DNA of 64,000 nt from Gamarada debralockiae. Lineage: Eukaryota > Ascomycota > Leotiomycetes > Helotiales > Hyphodiscaceae. The translations under genes were made by a program, and so were the position numbers. This document shows, in pieces, positions 1 to 12,426 of the stretch. The stretch is taken from NCBI GenBank assembly GCA_002803225.1, contig NXFV01000193.1, positions 62,001 to 126,000 on the forward strand, written 5' to 3'. The notes below the pieces were generated by a model. The model did no database searches. It saw only the letters and a list, made by a program, of their open reading frames with translations, and was not told where the DNA came from. Numbering within the stretch: the first letter of the stretch is position 1; each line of letters begins with the position of its first letter.

Positions 1-272
1 CAACGACTTCCTCATTCGACCCAAGGAAACGGTAGAATGTCTAGAATTGAGACCAAATTTTTCGTCTAGAAGGCGTCCTGAAACTCTTGCTCCTACCAAT
101 CACAAACCTCTAAACATTGTCTCGCAGCCATTCTTCGTCATTTGCTCGGCATTAATTAAGGATCCATATACCTTCCATCCCTGCAGGACATAAGCATGGA
201 TTCACGATAAACAACATCCCAGGATTTTAGAAAGGAGAGAACATCATGACCTGATGGCCAACGGCAATCGAC
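1..272. promoter_or_regulatory. Upstream region of mcm10
   Basis: This is the 5' flank of the mcm10 gene. It holds a CCAAT-like element (ACCAATCAC near 96-104) and no convincing gene. The ATG at 254 opens a nine-codon reading frame that runs out of frame with mcm10 and ends inside its first intron, so it is either an upstream ORF or a non-used start. Confidence 0.4.
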
Positions 273-2704
273 ATGTCACAAAGTAAGACTCTCTACAGAT
301 TTTGAGACTGGTATCTAATGACACCACAGCGACTGGCAGCGAACCTCACTGGCCGCCAAGATCTCCTCATGAAGCTCTGTTAAGCACTCCAGGAGGTCGT
401 GATCGGTTGCGACGTCTTCAACAACGCGTCTCGCCATCTCCCTCTCCCATTAAGCGGGCAGCCTCAACTCCGTCTATACGAAACCAGGCCAAAGAACGAT
501 TGAAAGCGGATATGGATATGGATATGGGATCTTTAGACGAGGATGAAGATGAGGAAACTCTGCAGCTGCAACTACAGGAGATCCAGGCGCGGCTGAAGTT
601 GAAGAAATTACAGAAGAAGGCAGCGCAGACTTCTGATACGGAAAAGGAGATCAACCGGGCTGGATCCGCTCCTCTCTCCCGGGCGAATTCTGCCGCGGCG
701 AGTCGTGCGCAGTCTCGAATGTCTGAACTAAGGGAGGAGAGACTGCAGAGGTCAAAGTCGCAAGCCAGTGTTCACGTTCCTGTTTCTCCTATAAAACGAA
801 CACAGCCCACCGAACTCTCTCGATCGCCGCAAAGGGTCCTCCTAGGTATCGATAAGGGTCTGAAGGGGAGTGATATATCTTTGAAGAGAGCGCCGAGTTT
901 AAGGAAGGCTCAAGGAGAGGCCTCACAAAAGACGAACCTCCTTGGACCCTTCCTCCAGAGAACTGCCTCCCAGGCAAGCAGTCGAGTTTCTGGCCTTACG
1001 AGCTCCTCCCAACAAGATGACCGGCCGTTATCCTTCAATGAGAGAATGGCAGCCATGAAGAAACAGGACAACGACCGCCAAGAGAGGGAGTTGCGTATCA
1101 AGAAGAATCGAAGTATGGCTTTTGATATCGACCATCAGAAGATGCAAAATCTCAAGGATACGGCAGTGGAATACCCAGATGCTCCTAGGGCAGCGCCAGA
1201 GTTCAGCAGGGACGAAGTCCTAAATTCATATAACAGACCCAGTGGGAATCTGGCGAGGAGCAAGACTACGCCTAATCTTCACTCTGCCATGAGGAGCGCA
1301 AGCAACTCTACAGACACAACCTCGGCTTCAACTGGGTCAGTGTTGACAAAGGCGGGTGATATTCCAAAGAGAAGGGCTGCCAAGTTACAAAAGCAACCAA
1401 GCGAACTTACAGACGCGGAAGCTTCCCAATTTGAACCATATTCCTCCACCCACCTCTCTAAACGCGTCATACCCCATAAAGACCTCACCCGAACCCTCAC
1501 CGGCAAGAAACCCTTTGCGATCCCGGATCTCCTCAGGACCGTCAAAGGTCCCGACTTCACTGGTCCAGACATAGAAGAAGATATCGTCGTCTTCGGCATA
1601 ATAGCACAAAAATCCGAGCCGCGGACTCATGCTCAGAATGACAAACGTGGGAAATACATGGTGATGTCCCTCACAGACTTGAAGTGGGAGCTCGACCTCT
1701 TTCTGTTCGACTCCGCATTCGAAAAGCTCTGGAAACTTACTGTTGGAACAATAATTGCCATCCTGAACCCAAATTTCATGCCTCCTCCTCGCGGGAGGGC
1801 CGATACTGGGAAATTCAGCTTGTCGTTGAACTCTAACGCCGACACGGTACTCGAGATCGGTACAGCAAGGGACCTCGGATTCTGCAAGAGTGTCAAGAGA
1901 GACGGCAAGACGTGCACGACGTGGGTAGACAAGCGGCACACCGAGTTCTGCGACTTCCACGTCAACGAGACGCTCAAGAAGACGCACGCAAACCGCATGG
2001 AAGTCAACACCATGAATTTCGGATTCAAGGCCAACGGGGAGCGCAAGTTCAACAGTCGAGATATGACAGGCCATTTCGAGCGCCAAAAGAAAGCTGAAGA
2101 AGAGAAAAAAACAAGATATGATGTTGAGAGTCATTCTCAGATCTTCATCGGCAAGCGAAGCACGGTGAACATGCTTGACGATTCCGATTTCGATCCCGAC
2201 GCCTTCCACCGCGGTTCTACGAAAGAGGAGCGGATGACGAGGCGTATTTTGGAGCAGGAGAAAGAACGAGAGTTGAGGAAGAAGTTGGGCGGTTTGGGAA
2301 GTGGGATCGGAGCAGATTATATGCGCACACAAGACACTTCTTTACAACAACCGGAATTCAGCAGCAGTGCGGTTGTGGAAGCACCTCCCGATGCTGCAGC
2401 GTTAGGATTGCTAAATGGAAAAGCAAAGGATGTTCAACTCAGCCCAATAAAAAGGAAACGTGCAAACACAGTATCGAGTTCTGCGGCTGTAGGCTGGGGT
2501 GGGAATCTCACGAAGGAGTTGGGGAGGATGAAGAATGGTGAAAGCTTGCAGCCTGTCAAGAAGAAGACTCGATTTGTCACGGAGAAAGGGATAAGGGAGG
2601 CTGGGCGTGAGAGTATAGGAGGCGATGCCGTTAAGGCTGTTATGAATGATCTTGTCGATAATGACGATGATGATGATGATGACCTCGAGATCCTCAAGGA
2701 TTGA
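273..2704 (+). CDS. mcm10: DNA replication initiation factor Mcm10
   Basis: Mcm10 binds the MCM2-7 helicase, single-stranded DNA and polymerase alpha-primase, and is needed for origin firing in the nucleus. The predicted protein is 794 aa. The central OB-fold (about residues 415-510) leads into the diagnostic zinc finger with C522, C532, C544 and H547, followed by the conserved basic segment around NTMNFGFK. The N-terminal third is charged and coiled-coil-like, and the C-terminus ends in an acidic Asp run. The long frame has no ATG at its 5' end. A 10-nt first exon (273-282) joined to 330 removes a 47-nt intron with donor GTAAGA, branch CTAAT and acceptor CACAG, giving an MSQTTGSEPHW start in frame. 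It is convergent with the trehalase gene. The family call is firm; the tiny first exon is inferred from splice signals. Confidence 0.93.
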
Positions 2705-3101
2705 GTGTGGAGTTCGGAATAAAGTATAAAGCATGAATTGGTATTATTCGATGCTAGTAATGATAGCAATGAAGACCCAATTGGGCATTCCTGCAAAGTG
2801 AGTGTGGTATCTCTAAACCAAATTTCCTGGCGCCTGGCGCCGTGAACGATTGTGGTCTTCATAACTCCCCCTTTAACTTGTAACAAGCTGTGTTTGTCGA
2901 ATTTTCGTTATACGCAAACCCGGCCTCCTGCCGGGCAGTCAACTGCCCAGCACCCTTTCACAGTGGCTTCACTGAAAGCAACAGCTCTCAATGTCCTCGT
3001 CTTAAGCATTTTAGAAGGGCATTGGTGCCTCGGTATTTCCTCCCATCCCCCCTTGTCGCCTTCTGCCTCTCCCCTTTCCCCTCTGCATCTGCGCTTCATC
3101 C
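2705..3101. other. Convergent intergenic region with two GC-rich hairpins
   Basis: This gap holds the 3' ends of mcm10 and the trehalase gene. At 2919-2935 a 6-bp CCCGGC/GCCGGG stem has a 5-nt loop, and at 2933-2948 a 7-bp GGGCAGT/ACTGCCC stem has a 2-nt loop. The two share GGG, so only one can form at a time. The tandem word GGCGCC lies near 2831-2842. I see no gene. Confidence 0.5.
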
Positions 3102-6100
3102 TCAAACAATCTTATTCCCCGCCGCCCCAATAATCTCAAACTCCCCCACCGTAGCACCAAAGGTGTTCTCCTGCGGATTAAACATAGTTCCATTACCACC
3201 CGTCCACGAGTTCATTGATCCGCACTTATAGCAGCCCTCAATCTCCAGAATCGCATACTTGCCAGTATACACCGGGATGTAATAACTGCCCTTTCCCCTA
3301 GGAACCCGAATGTCGTGTACCTTGAACTGTGTGGTATTTCCCACGTACGCGACTGGCTCGCTTTCATTCAAGATCCGGTAAGGCTGGTTGGCTTGGATTT
3401 TGCCAAGGTCAGCGACGTAATCGTGATCTGTTCCAGAGTAATCATAAATGCGAAGGTCCTTGAGTGACTTGACGTCGCTGGAGTTCGTGAAGCCTACTCT
3501 AGCTGTTTTAGGTGGTCGAGCACCCCAGTCGAAGTTGATTTGCTTGACTCGTTGAAAAGGGACGACGCTCATGTCGATGGTCAGGTTGGTTGTGTTTGTG
3601 GTCAAGGGTTGCCATCTTGTAGCAGGATTGCCGTCAGTAGCAGCTCCTGGCCAAGACCCTAGAACGTTGTGGCTCTTCGAGGACGTAGCCTGGCATTGCG
3701 CGATATTGCCGTTCGTGGTAGCGGTCTTCCAGTACATATCGTTGTCAATCGTCAGAGTTTGGTTAACAGCGATAGTGTGGGACTCTTGTTTGCGGCGGCC
3801 TTCTGGACTTCCGACGACAACAGGCATTGAACGACTTGCATAGATATCGTGGATCACAGAGGTGTTTTGAGATGAAAGCCGGGTTAGGTTGGTATGAGTT
3901 GAGTTCATAGCTGCTCTGAAATGAGCACCCTGGAAGTAAAAGTCGGAAGGTTGCAAATGCGAGATTGGGGGCGGAAGACTGGGCTGGATGGTGAGGTTGT
4001 CCTGGGTCAGATCCAAACCCAGATACCCAAAGAGGGGAATCTGCGCAGCTCCTCCATGCCCAGTTACAAATGGGAATGCCGGCGGGACTCCACCATTTCC
4101 ATTAACATCGTCATTTGGAACTTCAGACATCAAGAACCAAGGCGCTCGGAGGTATGGAATCGTAGCCTTATGGTGGTAGGTTGATGCTCCGCAGCCAGAC
4201 TCGGCAATCTGATTCTCAACAATGGCGTTGATGGCATATGTCATGGCAGGCCCGTCAGGATTTTGCTTCTGGGTGTAGTAAGCAAGATCCTTCCTTTTCT
4301 GCTCTAGTGAGTATTTCTGGGTATTGTGCCATGGATAAGATATCAATGGAACATCTGCCTGTTTGACCGTAATACTGTTTGGCATATTTTCGTATTCTCG
4401 AGTAATGCCGGAGGCCGAACCGGGAATGTTAACGTTGTTGGCCATGTCAATCCAGGTTTGATTAACTTCTTCTCCATATTTCTCCTGGAGGGCTATGGTC
4501 TGATGTAGGATTACCGACATGGACGAGAGAACATAGGCACCATTGTCTACCGAAGCCTTTCAATATAGTCAGTAATAATTCAAATGAAAACGGGAATGTA
4601 AATACGTACCGCATACTCGTCCGGATCAGTTATGTTCATGATCGACCAGCCGTTCCCATCCTTCCGTAAGAGAGTGGCAATCGTATGGCTTACACTCTTG
4701 ATGACTGGCCAGAATTCCTCACTGAAAAGGATCTCGTTCCCAGTGATTCTGCGGGTTTGCAGCATCGACAGAGCGATATCGGTATTGAGATGATACTGAT
4801 AGTCCTTGGCTGGTCCAGTTGCCGTAGCATTGCCATATCTACCATTCATCCAGGCATACAACACCGAATCGCTATCAAACGTGTAATTCACTCTTACATA
4901 AGGCATTTGAGCGTTCGCCTTGGCTTGTTCCCAAAGCTTAACACGGCTTTTCGGGATTTGAAGGGCGTACTCAGGATTAGTAGCAGCCATGGCAGGAAAT
5001 ACCCACAGGTCCTGGTCCCAGAAAACCATACCTCCATACGAATCCGCTGCAAGGCCTGTTGGGCTGATCCCAACATCGTTCAGTCCCTTTCCATTTTCTG
5101 GAAGTAAGTTGATGAGACTGATATATCGGTCCACTACCGCTGCAGCCTGCAGCTTCTCTATAATACTGTTGTTTTCTGGAAGTTTTTGCGTGGAGGGATC
5201 TCGATAGTTGGCCATGAAATTGCGTTCCATAAGGCTGTTCCATTCCTTGATACTTTGCGAGATGGTTGTATCCCAGCCATCTTTCGCAGACGATGTCGAG
5301 GAAGCTGTTGCATGAGATTCAGGATTCTCAAACTTGTCGGAGGACGCGACACCGATGAACTTTTGAAAAATAGCAGTCTTGCCATCAATCAATTGAACAT
5401 CCCACTCTTGTCCAATTGTCATGTGGTTCTCGTTCTCATGTTCCATTGATGTTATTATTCTCCGGGAGGTCTCGACAGTATATCCGTTGGAAACGTTGGC
5501 GGTTGAGACAACGAACGCCGTGACGTTGGGAAGACCCTCAGGATGAACACCCACATAAATCTGCGGCATCTCAGGCAGCATTTCTTTCTTGATCAGATGT
5601 GATCTTTCCGCGCTTCGACCATCTAGCAGATCAATGATGCTAGCATTGTAATTTCCTCCACGAGGAGTCACCCGAAGCTGCATAGCACCAACATTTGGCT
5701 CTGCTCTGCTCATAAAGACCACATACTCAATGTCAAAAGACACATTGTTATCGCCGTTCGGGGACCAGACGTAATTCCACTGTGTAACACCATCTTGAAG
5801 TCTCCAGGTTTGAGTAAAGTTGCGAATGGTTTTTGAATCGACAGTAGAATTGAGAACATGATCTCCAACCACCAGGTTGAAAGTCAAGGAATGGGGGATC
5901 CCAGAGATCACACTTTCCCAACCAAGTTTTTGGAGCTCGTAGTAATTGGCTCTCGGTGTTGTGGCTTGGACGTCGAAGAATCCAGAGATTGTCGCGAAAA
6001 TCTGTCTGGCGTTGAAAAGTGGCCAGCCCTCTGTAACATTGCCGTCATGATTGGTCTGGTTGATATCTTTCTCATAAAACGGTCCGGCGGCAGCAAGGTT

Positions 6101-6954
6101 GGTGCCAAAATACCTGTATTCTAGTTAGCACGCCGTCACATAAGTTGTACCAGTACGATGAAGATGCAGAGAACAAAATGGAAGCGGGAGAGAGAGGCTT
6201 TTCGGAAGTAAGCTGCGAACGAAGAGCTTGTTGGATCGGAAACGATAGATAAGCCATTCCAACGTCTAACGTAAGTCATACTCCCATTGAGTTCGACATC
6301 AGGAGGCGGCTATTAAAAGAATTTTCCGTCTTTGCCATCGAGAAGATCATCGAGAATACTGGCCAGTTGATGGTACTATTGTCTGAAGGCACAAGAGGAG
6401 AACATGAGTGAGTTGCGCGATTCTAGCTTAACGCTTGCTTGAAGCCAGCAAGTGGCCATTTCCGAACCCTCATTAAGCCAGGAAGCCCGTTCAAAGCCAG
6501 CAGCTTGGACACTTGTCCCACCTCCCCGCAACGACAAGAATGCTAGCGACAACGAAAAATCCAAATTCCGCAAAAAGCACAGAAAAAAATGAACCACGCA
6601 CCCATTACCAATGGGAATCCTCGTCTGATACATCCCCGGCATGAACTTCGTCGTGGTAAGCGTCAATGTCTCGTCATCATACGAGCTTAAATTATCCTTC
6701 GCTAAAACATTGAGATCGAGTTCAGGAGGTAGGTCTGGATCTGGTGTTGTCTTGAATTTTGGGGAGGGAGGCTCTATTGCCTTGGGCGGGTTCTTCCCTG
6801 CTTCCAAAGTTGGGGTGGCTGATGGGAGAATGGAGGACGACGTCATGAGGCAGTTCTTTTTGCCTGGGTAAGGATGTGAGAGGGCGGGAACGATGAATCC
6901 CAAGAGTAGGACGACGAAAAGGGGGAAGGGGTTCCAAGGTTTTAGACAGGCCAT
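3102..6954 (-). CDS. ath1: Acid trehalase, glycoside hydrolase family 65
   Basis: This enzyme hydrolyses trehalose to two glucose molecules in the vacuole or outside the cell. Three exons (6954-6602, 6113-4610, 4556-3102) give 1103 aa, typical for fungal acid trehalases. Residues 1-26 are a signal peptide or signal anchor. The N-terminal GH65 segment carries GNGYFGTN (split by intron 1) and GWESVISGIPH; the catalytic (alpha/alpha)6 part carries GMVFWDQDLWVFP. The DPDEYA motif at about residues 614-619 contains the presumed general acid Glu617, and intron 2 falls directly after it. Many N-x-S/T sites fit a secreted glycoprotein. The C-terminal third looks like a beta-sandwich discoidin-like region with SKSHNVLGSWPG and ATRWQPL. 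Intron 1 is long (487 nt) but has a clean GTGCGT donor and GCTAAC branch. The family call is firm; vacuolar or extracellular location cannot be decided here. Confidence 0.93.
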
Positions 6955-7558
6955 GGTTGCAGTTGTTGTTTTGATATTGCTTGATGGAATATTGGAAAGT
7001 TGTAAGAATTCTTAGGTGAAATTCTACGATCAGTCAAACTCCAAAAAGGAAGGGACCGTTACGTACCTGTATCCACACACGAGAATTGTTAAATAACTCG
7101 GAAAGTCTGTTCTTGAAGTGGGGTAGTATATTAAGAGATCGGGCCATATAGACTCCTGATTCTCGTGAGGTATCGAGATTGAAAAATTCGATGCAGAAAA
7201 GATGGGATGCTGGGTTGTGGAGAGGATGGGATGCAACGGATATAGCACATGCCTTAGCAGAGAGGAAATAGATCTTAGATGACGCTCCTTCTCAAATTTG
7301 GAAAGACGCCCGCTGTCAGAGCTGTCAAACCAAATCTTGGTTGACCTTGACGGCATAGTCAACCACAAAACTCACCAAACACGTGAACCCTTGATGCAAC
7401 AGTACCAACATTCCGAGCAAAATCGAGCGCATTCATTCATCTTCTCATACTAACTAACCAGAAAAGAACTGGATCATCGATCTGTCTTCTACTCTACATC
7501 ATAGGAAGAAGCCTTTACGGTGCCCGTCGACGCCGATATGTCTTCGGCCTCGCCAACT
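6955..7558. promoter_or_regulatory. Intergenic region between trehalase start and aim21 end
   Basis: This carries the promoter of the minus-strand trehalase gene and the 3' end of aim21. A 112-codon minus-strand frame at 7030-7368 has no family signature and I treat it as chance. I did not identify stress-response elements with confidence. Confidence 0.4.
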
Positions 7559-10500
7559 TTAGGTGCTGCTGACGACCGGAGGCTCGTCACTCTGTTTGAC
7601 GGGCTCAAGCTCGTCTTCTTGGGCATTAGTTGATAATGCCTCTTTCTGGACCTCTTCTAAATGCTCTGCTTGTGCATCTTCAGATGCTGATGGTCCTGAG
7701 GCGGATTTCTCGGCACCAGGCGCAATCTCGGATGCCTCATGTAATTTCTCTCCTGCTATATTGGTTGCCAGAGTTGGTGTCTCCGATTGTGTGGCTTTGG
7801 TTTCTGGAGCTGGAATTGCTTCTTTGCCATTAGAGGGAACATGAACAAAGTCCTCCTCGGGGTCGATTTGCCAACAGGTCGAAGTCACACAGAATGACAA
7901 GGGGCTGGGTTTGTGAGTCGTGTCCTCACTGAGAGGAGCGGGGCTCTTGGCAGGGGCTCTGCGAGCTGGGCCTCTAGCCCTACCTTTCCTAGCATCGACC
8001 AATGGGACCTTCTCCTTCTCTACCTCTGGCTCCTCTGGTACTACCTCTTCTTTCTTGGGAGCTTGAGGACCCAATTGCAGACGTTTGTTCAAATCAGACA
8101 TAAATCCACCCTGCAAAGCCGCGATCTTGCTTCCAATTGGTCTTGAGGGAACAGGTGGCTTCGACTTAGCTGCGGCTGCGGCGCTTGTACCCTGGTCCGA
8201 GCCAACTGATTTCGCAGATAAGTTGGACGTCACCTGCGTAAGTGGAACATTTTCTGACGACTCGCGAGTGATTGGTTTCGAAGGACGGGCTGGGACTTGA
8301 GGCTTGCTCTTTATAGGCAACGGAGGCGATGGCCCATCCACTTGTCGCAATCTTGCTGGTCGCTCAGGAATTGAGGGTTGTTGATTCTCTAGGGACTCGG
8401 CCGGCTTTGATCTCACCGGGCGAGCAGGAATTTGGGGTTTCATGGTAGCTGCCATTCCAGTAGTAGCACGGCCCTCCTCACTACCAAGTGGAAGTCCAGC
8501 TGCAGCTTTCTCCTGGTGATATGCAACAGCTCCAGTGGTGGGCCGCTCCTCAGGTGGGCTGACCAATTCCTTCTCCGGGCTCTGAGGTCCACTGACAGTG
8601 GTCTGGAGCTGCAAACTATCCGGAGTATCTTCCCAGACATCCCGACTTGGGAAGCGTTGATTCAAACCCGGTCGTATTTCCTCAACATGATGTAACTTGT
8701 GCGCCCATGGCTTCTTTTCTTGATTCAAAAAGCTTTCCGAATCCTCGGATTCCTGCTCGGCCAGCTCTTCTTGTCTCCTAGCAAAGGCCTGCTCAGGAGT
8801 CTCCTCTGTCTTTTGGGCCTCTTCGTTTGATTCCGGCAATTGAGGAGTCGAAACTGTTGCTGTGTAATGTAAACTATTTGGGGCATCCTCCCAGACGTCC
8901 TGACTAGGAAATTTACGATTCTAAAAACATCAGGATAATGCTTGATTTGATATTTGATAGAACATACCTTCAACTCAGGTCGCTTCAATCGATCCGCGGC
9001 AGCCAATGGCTTCTTTGCCATTGCACCACTTTTTTCATCTTCAGGGAACAAAGGCTCATACTCCTCCAGGTCCTCCAATGGTGTGCTTTCAGGCATTCGA
9101 AGGCCAGGAATATTTCCATGGATACTTCCAGGGCGACTCGTTGGTCGGCTACCTCCCAAGCTGGAAGCACTGCCCGATCTAAGCTGATAGCCTCCTTCGG
9201 TGCTGCCCCTGCGCTCGTTCATTGGTGACACAGCGGGTTGAAGGTCCCAGTCAAAAGGCTCCTTAGCAACCTCATCGGAGGCCAAGATTGGGGCACTATA
9301 TTCTTCATCATTTATCGTACTTGGTCCCAGATCCTCGGTAGACTCAAAACAACCAACACCACCGTAAATCTTGTTTATGCGACGTTCCGGTGCATCTACG
9401 TGAATTGTGTCTTCGTCCTCCAACTCGCTCTCCGAAAGTGCTACATCGGAAGGCCCATGAAGACTCCTCGACAAGGTGCCCTCGAACTCGGATTTGTCAT
9501 GAACATCTACCGGGAAGCTCTCCTTTCTCAATGGTGATTCTACATATGTGTCGTCCGATACATTGGGATGGGAAACTTGTGGGCGTGGAGAGTTCATTCG
9601 GCTTGCGTACTCCTCAGCGGCTTGGAATCCAATTTGCTCACTTGGTGTGCCAATAGCTCCAGACGCACCTAGAATTGATCAGTTTCCAATCAAATTGAAG
9701 GATGAGAAGAGTAATAAGCGTCCAATAAAGAACGTCTTCAAAGACTTCCAACAATGCACATCGAGCACAAAGAATGCCTTACCGACACCAGAACCTCTGC
9801 TGGCAGTATCTCTGACAATTCTGTTGAGATCATCACTGCTCATAGCCCATTCAGGTCTCTCGTGGTATTGCTCGATTTCCTTCTTGACCAATTCTGGGTG
9901 CTTCTCATAGTATGCCTTCTCGAAACGATCGTGTGGGACTACTCCGTGGCCATGCTTGCCTGTAGTAAAGTAGTTAGTAATCATTTCGTGAAAAATTTGT
10001 TATGCAGCATGTTGCAAAATACGGAGATAGATCCGCGCAATAGAAACAAACTATGTTCAGTCACTTACCATAGGCTTCCAGAGGGAGGTCGTTGTTTCCA
10101 CGAGCACTGGTTCTTCGGCCATGGTGTCTGGGCTTGCTGCCATCATTGTGGAATCCAATACCAGGAGCATAAGGCTGCGCGAATGGCGAAGGCGAAGGAG
10201 CCTGCACATCTCCAGCATCGGGATACATTGGAACTCGCTGACCGATCTCTGGGATTCCGTGCTCGCTCTCAGCACTGGATGGGCGACGCTCAGTGCTATT
10301 TGAAGCCTGGCTGGCAAAGCTGGCCTTTGACTTCAAATCACGAGCTCCCGGGTCCTTGTCATCGCTGCCGACAGACTTTCCGATACCAAACGCGGCAGCT
10401 TGGTTAGAATCCGTACGAGTGACAGCAGAAACTCTGGCCTTCGCGCTGGATACTGGCAGAGAAGGCTTAGGAGCATGGAGCTTCAAATCGTTGGCCACAT

Positions 10501-10882
10501 TCCTGGTTTGTGTAGGAGATGTGCCGAGTTCCTCTGGAGCTGCAAACACTTCTGCGTATTCATTGCCTTCCTGGCCAATCGATGGGAGAGCAATATTCGA
10601 GAGGTGGCGTTGCAGATCGGTAGCAGAGGCATTGGCACTTCCGGTGCTGTAGAGTGAAGATTTGTTCTGATTGCCATGGTTCGCGAGGAAGGGGGTCTCG
10701 TTGAGGGGAGATCGAGCGTAGCTTTCGCGGTTGGGAGACATTGAGCGTTCAATACGACGATTGATTGGACGAGGAGGAATCTTGGGCATATCGCCGCCCA
10801 AAGAGCTACCGGAGCCAGTGGCAGTCGATTGTTCGTGGGCCCGAGTAGGGCGAGCAGGTATCTGGGGCATCGCGGTCGACAT
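7559..10882 (-). CDS. aim21: Aim21-family actin-patch protein
   Basis: Fungal Aim21 proteins act at cortical actin patches and were named from altered mitochondrial inheritance in yeast. Four exons (10882-10069, 9959-9783, 9668-8968, 8920-7559) give 1017 aa. The protein is almost wholly low-complexity and disordered. It repeats the proline motif P-x-I/V-P-x-R-P many times, starting at MPQIPARP near the N-terminus and continuing through residues of exon 4, which fits SH3-domain partners. A conserved block HGHGVVPHDRFEKAYYEKHPE lies across exon 2. Exons 3 and 4 carry two copies of a KFPSQDVWEDAP-like block about 60 residues apart. The ATG at 10882 was chosen because the frame further upstream opens only with TTG. 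Introns have GTAAGT, GTAAGG and GTATGT donors. The family call rests on the PxIPxRP arrays and the exon 2 block. Confidence 0.78.
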
Positions 10883-12426
10883 TGTGTATATGTGCAAATT
10901 CGTAGATACACCGTCTTCAAAAGTTCGAATCCTTAGTTTTCTGCAAACTTATCAGCGTCTATCATCATGCATTGTATACGTGAAGCGAGTCACGTAACAG
11001 CCAATCTGATGTCTTGATGAAAGTTCTGAGTTGCGGTGTGAAGATAATGAATGCTGGTCAATGACTTTTTGCAGATAATGTCGAGTCCCAGGATCAGGTT
11101 GCGAATGAGTAAGAATTGAAGACTCTGATCTCACCTGCTGATAGCAGTGAAACCAGACCGCTCTGCTCGAACAAATGTCTCGGAGCCCAAACTGCTGCAG
11201 CGCAACAATGGACAGGATCTGGGTATCAAACTTACAGATTGTTATTTCTCAGCAGGGGGTTTTCTTAAAGCTCAATCATTGAAGCTGCGTAGAATTATGT
11301 GTAACGATTAAGAAGTGCGTGATGTTGGCCATATACGAGGTCTTTCTATCTCGTCGACCATTTTGAAACTAACAAGGATCTTTCGTCACTGCAATAGCCA
11401 CAATCAATCAAGCAAGGCATTCAGCTGGCGTTCCTCAAGCAAGTCAGGTAATCGACCACTTTTGTCAACTTACTTCTAATGCACGAGATGATGCAGCCAC
11501 TAACAATTGAGATATTTGAGATGATTGGAGATGCCCAAAATCTCTGAAATATCCCTCAAGCTTATTCGTTCAACGGATTGAACTGAGGCATTTCGACAGG
11601 GGAATCGTCGACCCACAAAAATCGCCCCACCAAGCATCCAGACCTCCACTCAAACTGACCTCAGTCGTCGCCTCGAAGACCTGTCGAGATGCATATTGTG
11701 TGATTGAGTTTTCTCCAGGAGAGATCAACAGTAGACATGCAGAAAACCTCTTAACGTCTCTGCAAAGAATCTTTCACGTTTCCCGTCTCAATCGTGATGT
11801 AGGTAGAAAGTTGGATAGACCTCTCGGCCTTCCCGTTCTTGTCAAAACTCGAATTTTCACGTGGTGCCTGAGAATTGGCGTACAAGCTGCAGTAGCGTGA
11901 CCCTCCAAGTCTTCACTCCTTCCCCGCAATGGTCATGGGTTTTGATATGGCTACCAATCACTTTGGCCCAGTTGAAGTTCTGACACCTGTATTTGCTATG
12001 ATCGTGAGAATGTTTCCGAATCAGAATTCTTCGGGGATGGTCATGACTTGTGTGCACCTTGAACTTCTTGAACTGCTCGGGAAGATTCTCCGGCGCCATG
12101 GTAAATCGACTGATTGCCCATCCCCTGTTCCAAGTATTCCAACAAAGTCCACTGTCCTGTCATGAAGAAGTGTCTTGCATTAAAGAGCACCGAGCAGTGG
12201 AAAGGGAGGCATAAAAATACACCGCTAAAGTCCCCATAGCTTCCTCGTAAGAACGTCGTGACACAGCCAAGTCCAACCAGCTGTAAAAATTCCTGTTACG
12301 CCATTCCCCAAACACATGCTCTCCCCAATCTCTATCCCGCCGTCGACAATCCGAATTCATCTCATCCTCCTCCCGTCTCGCATCATCTCCAACACTTCCG
12401 TCCCGATCCCGCTCTCCCCCACGTCC
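10883..12426. promoter_or_regulatory. 1.5-kb intergenic region upstream of aim21
   Basis: This contains the aim21 promoter and 5' UTR and the 3' flank of tvp18. The only open frame of note is an 80-codon minus-strand frame at 11857-12099, rich in His and Arg, with an ATG but no recognisable domain. I see no RNA gene or repeat. Confidence 0.4.

Noticed and set aside
302..329. Extending the mcm10 frame to its 5' TTG
   Set aside because: There is no ATG in this stretch, and a canonical 47-nt intron with CTAAT branch removes it and joins an upstream ATG in frame.
1385..2332. 315-codon minus-strand frame inside mcm10
   Set aside because: It is the antisense shadow of a strongly identified gene and contains no domain.
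10918..10935. TTCGAATCC word resembling a tRNA T loop
   Set aside because: The flanking bases do not form the T stem and no D or anticodon arm is present.
11857..12099. 80-codon minus-strand frame, His/Arg-rich
   Set aside because: It has an ATG but no recognisable domain, no clear introns and no promoter features. It could be real but I cannot support it.
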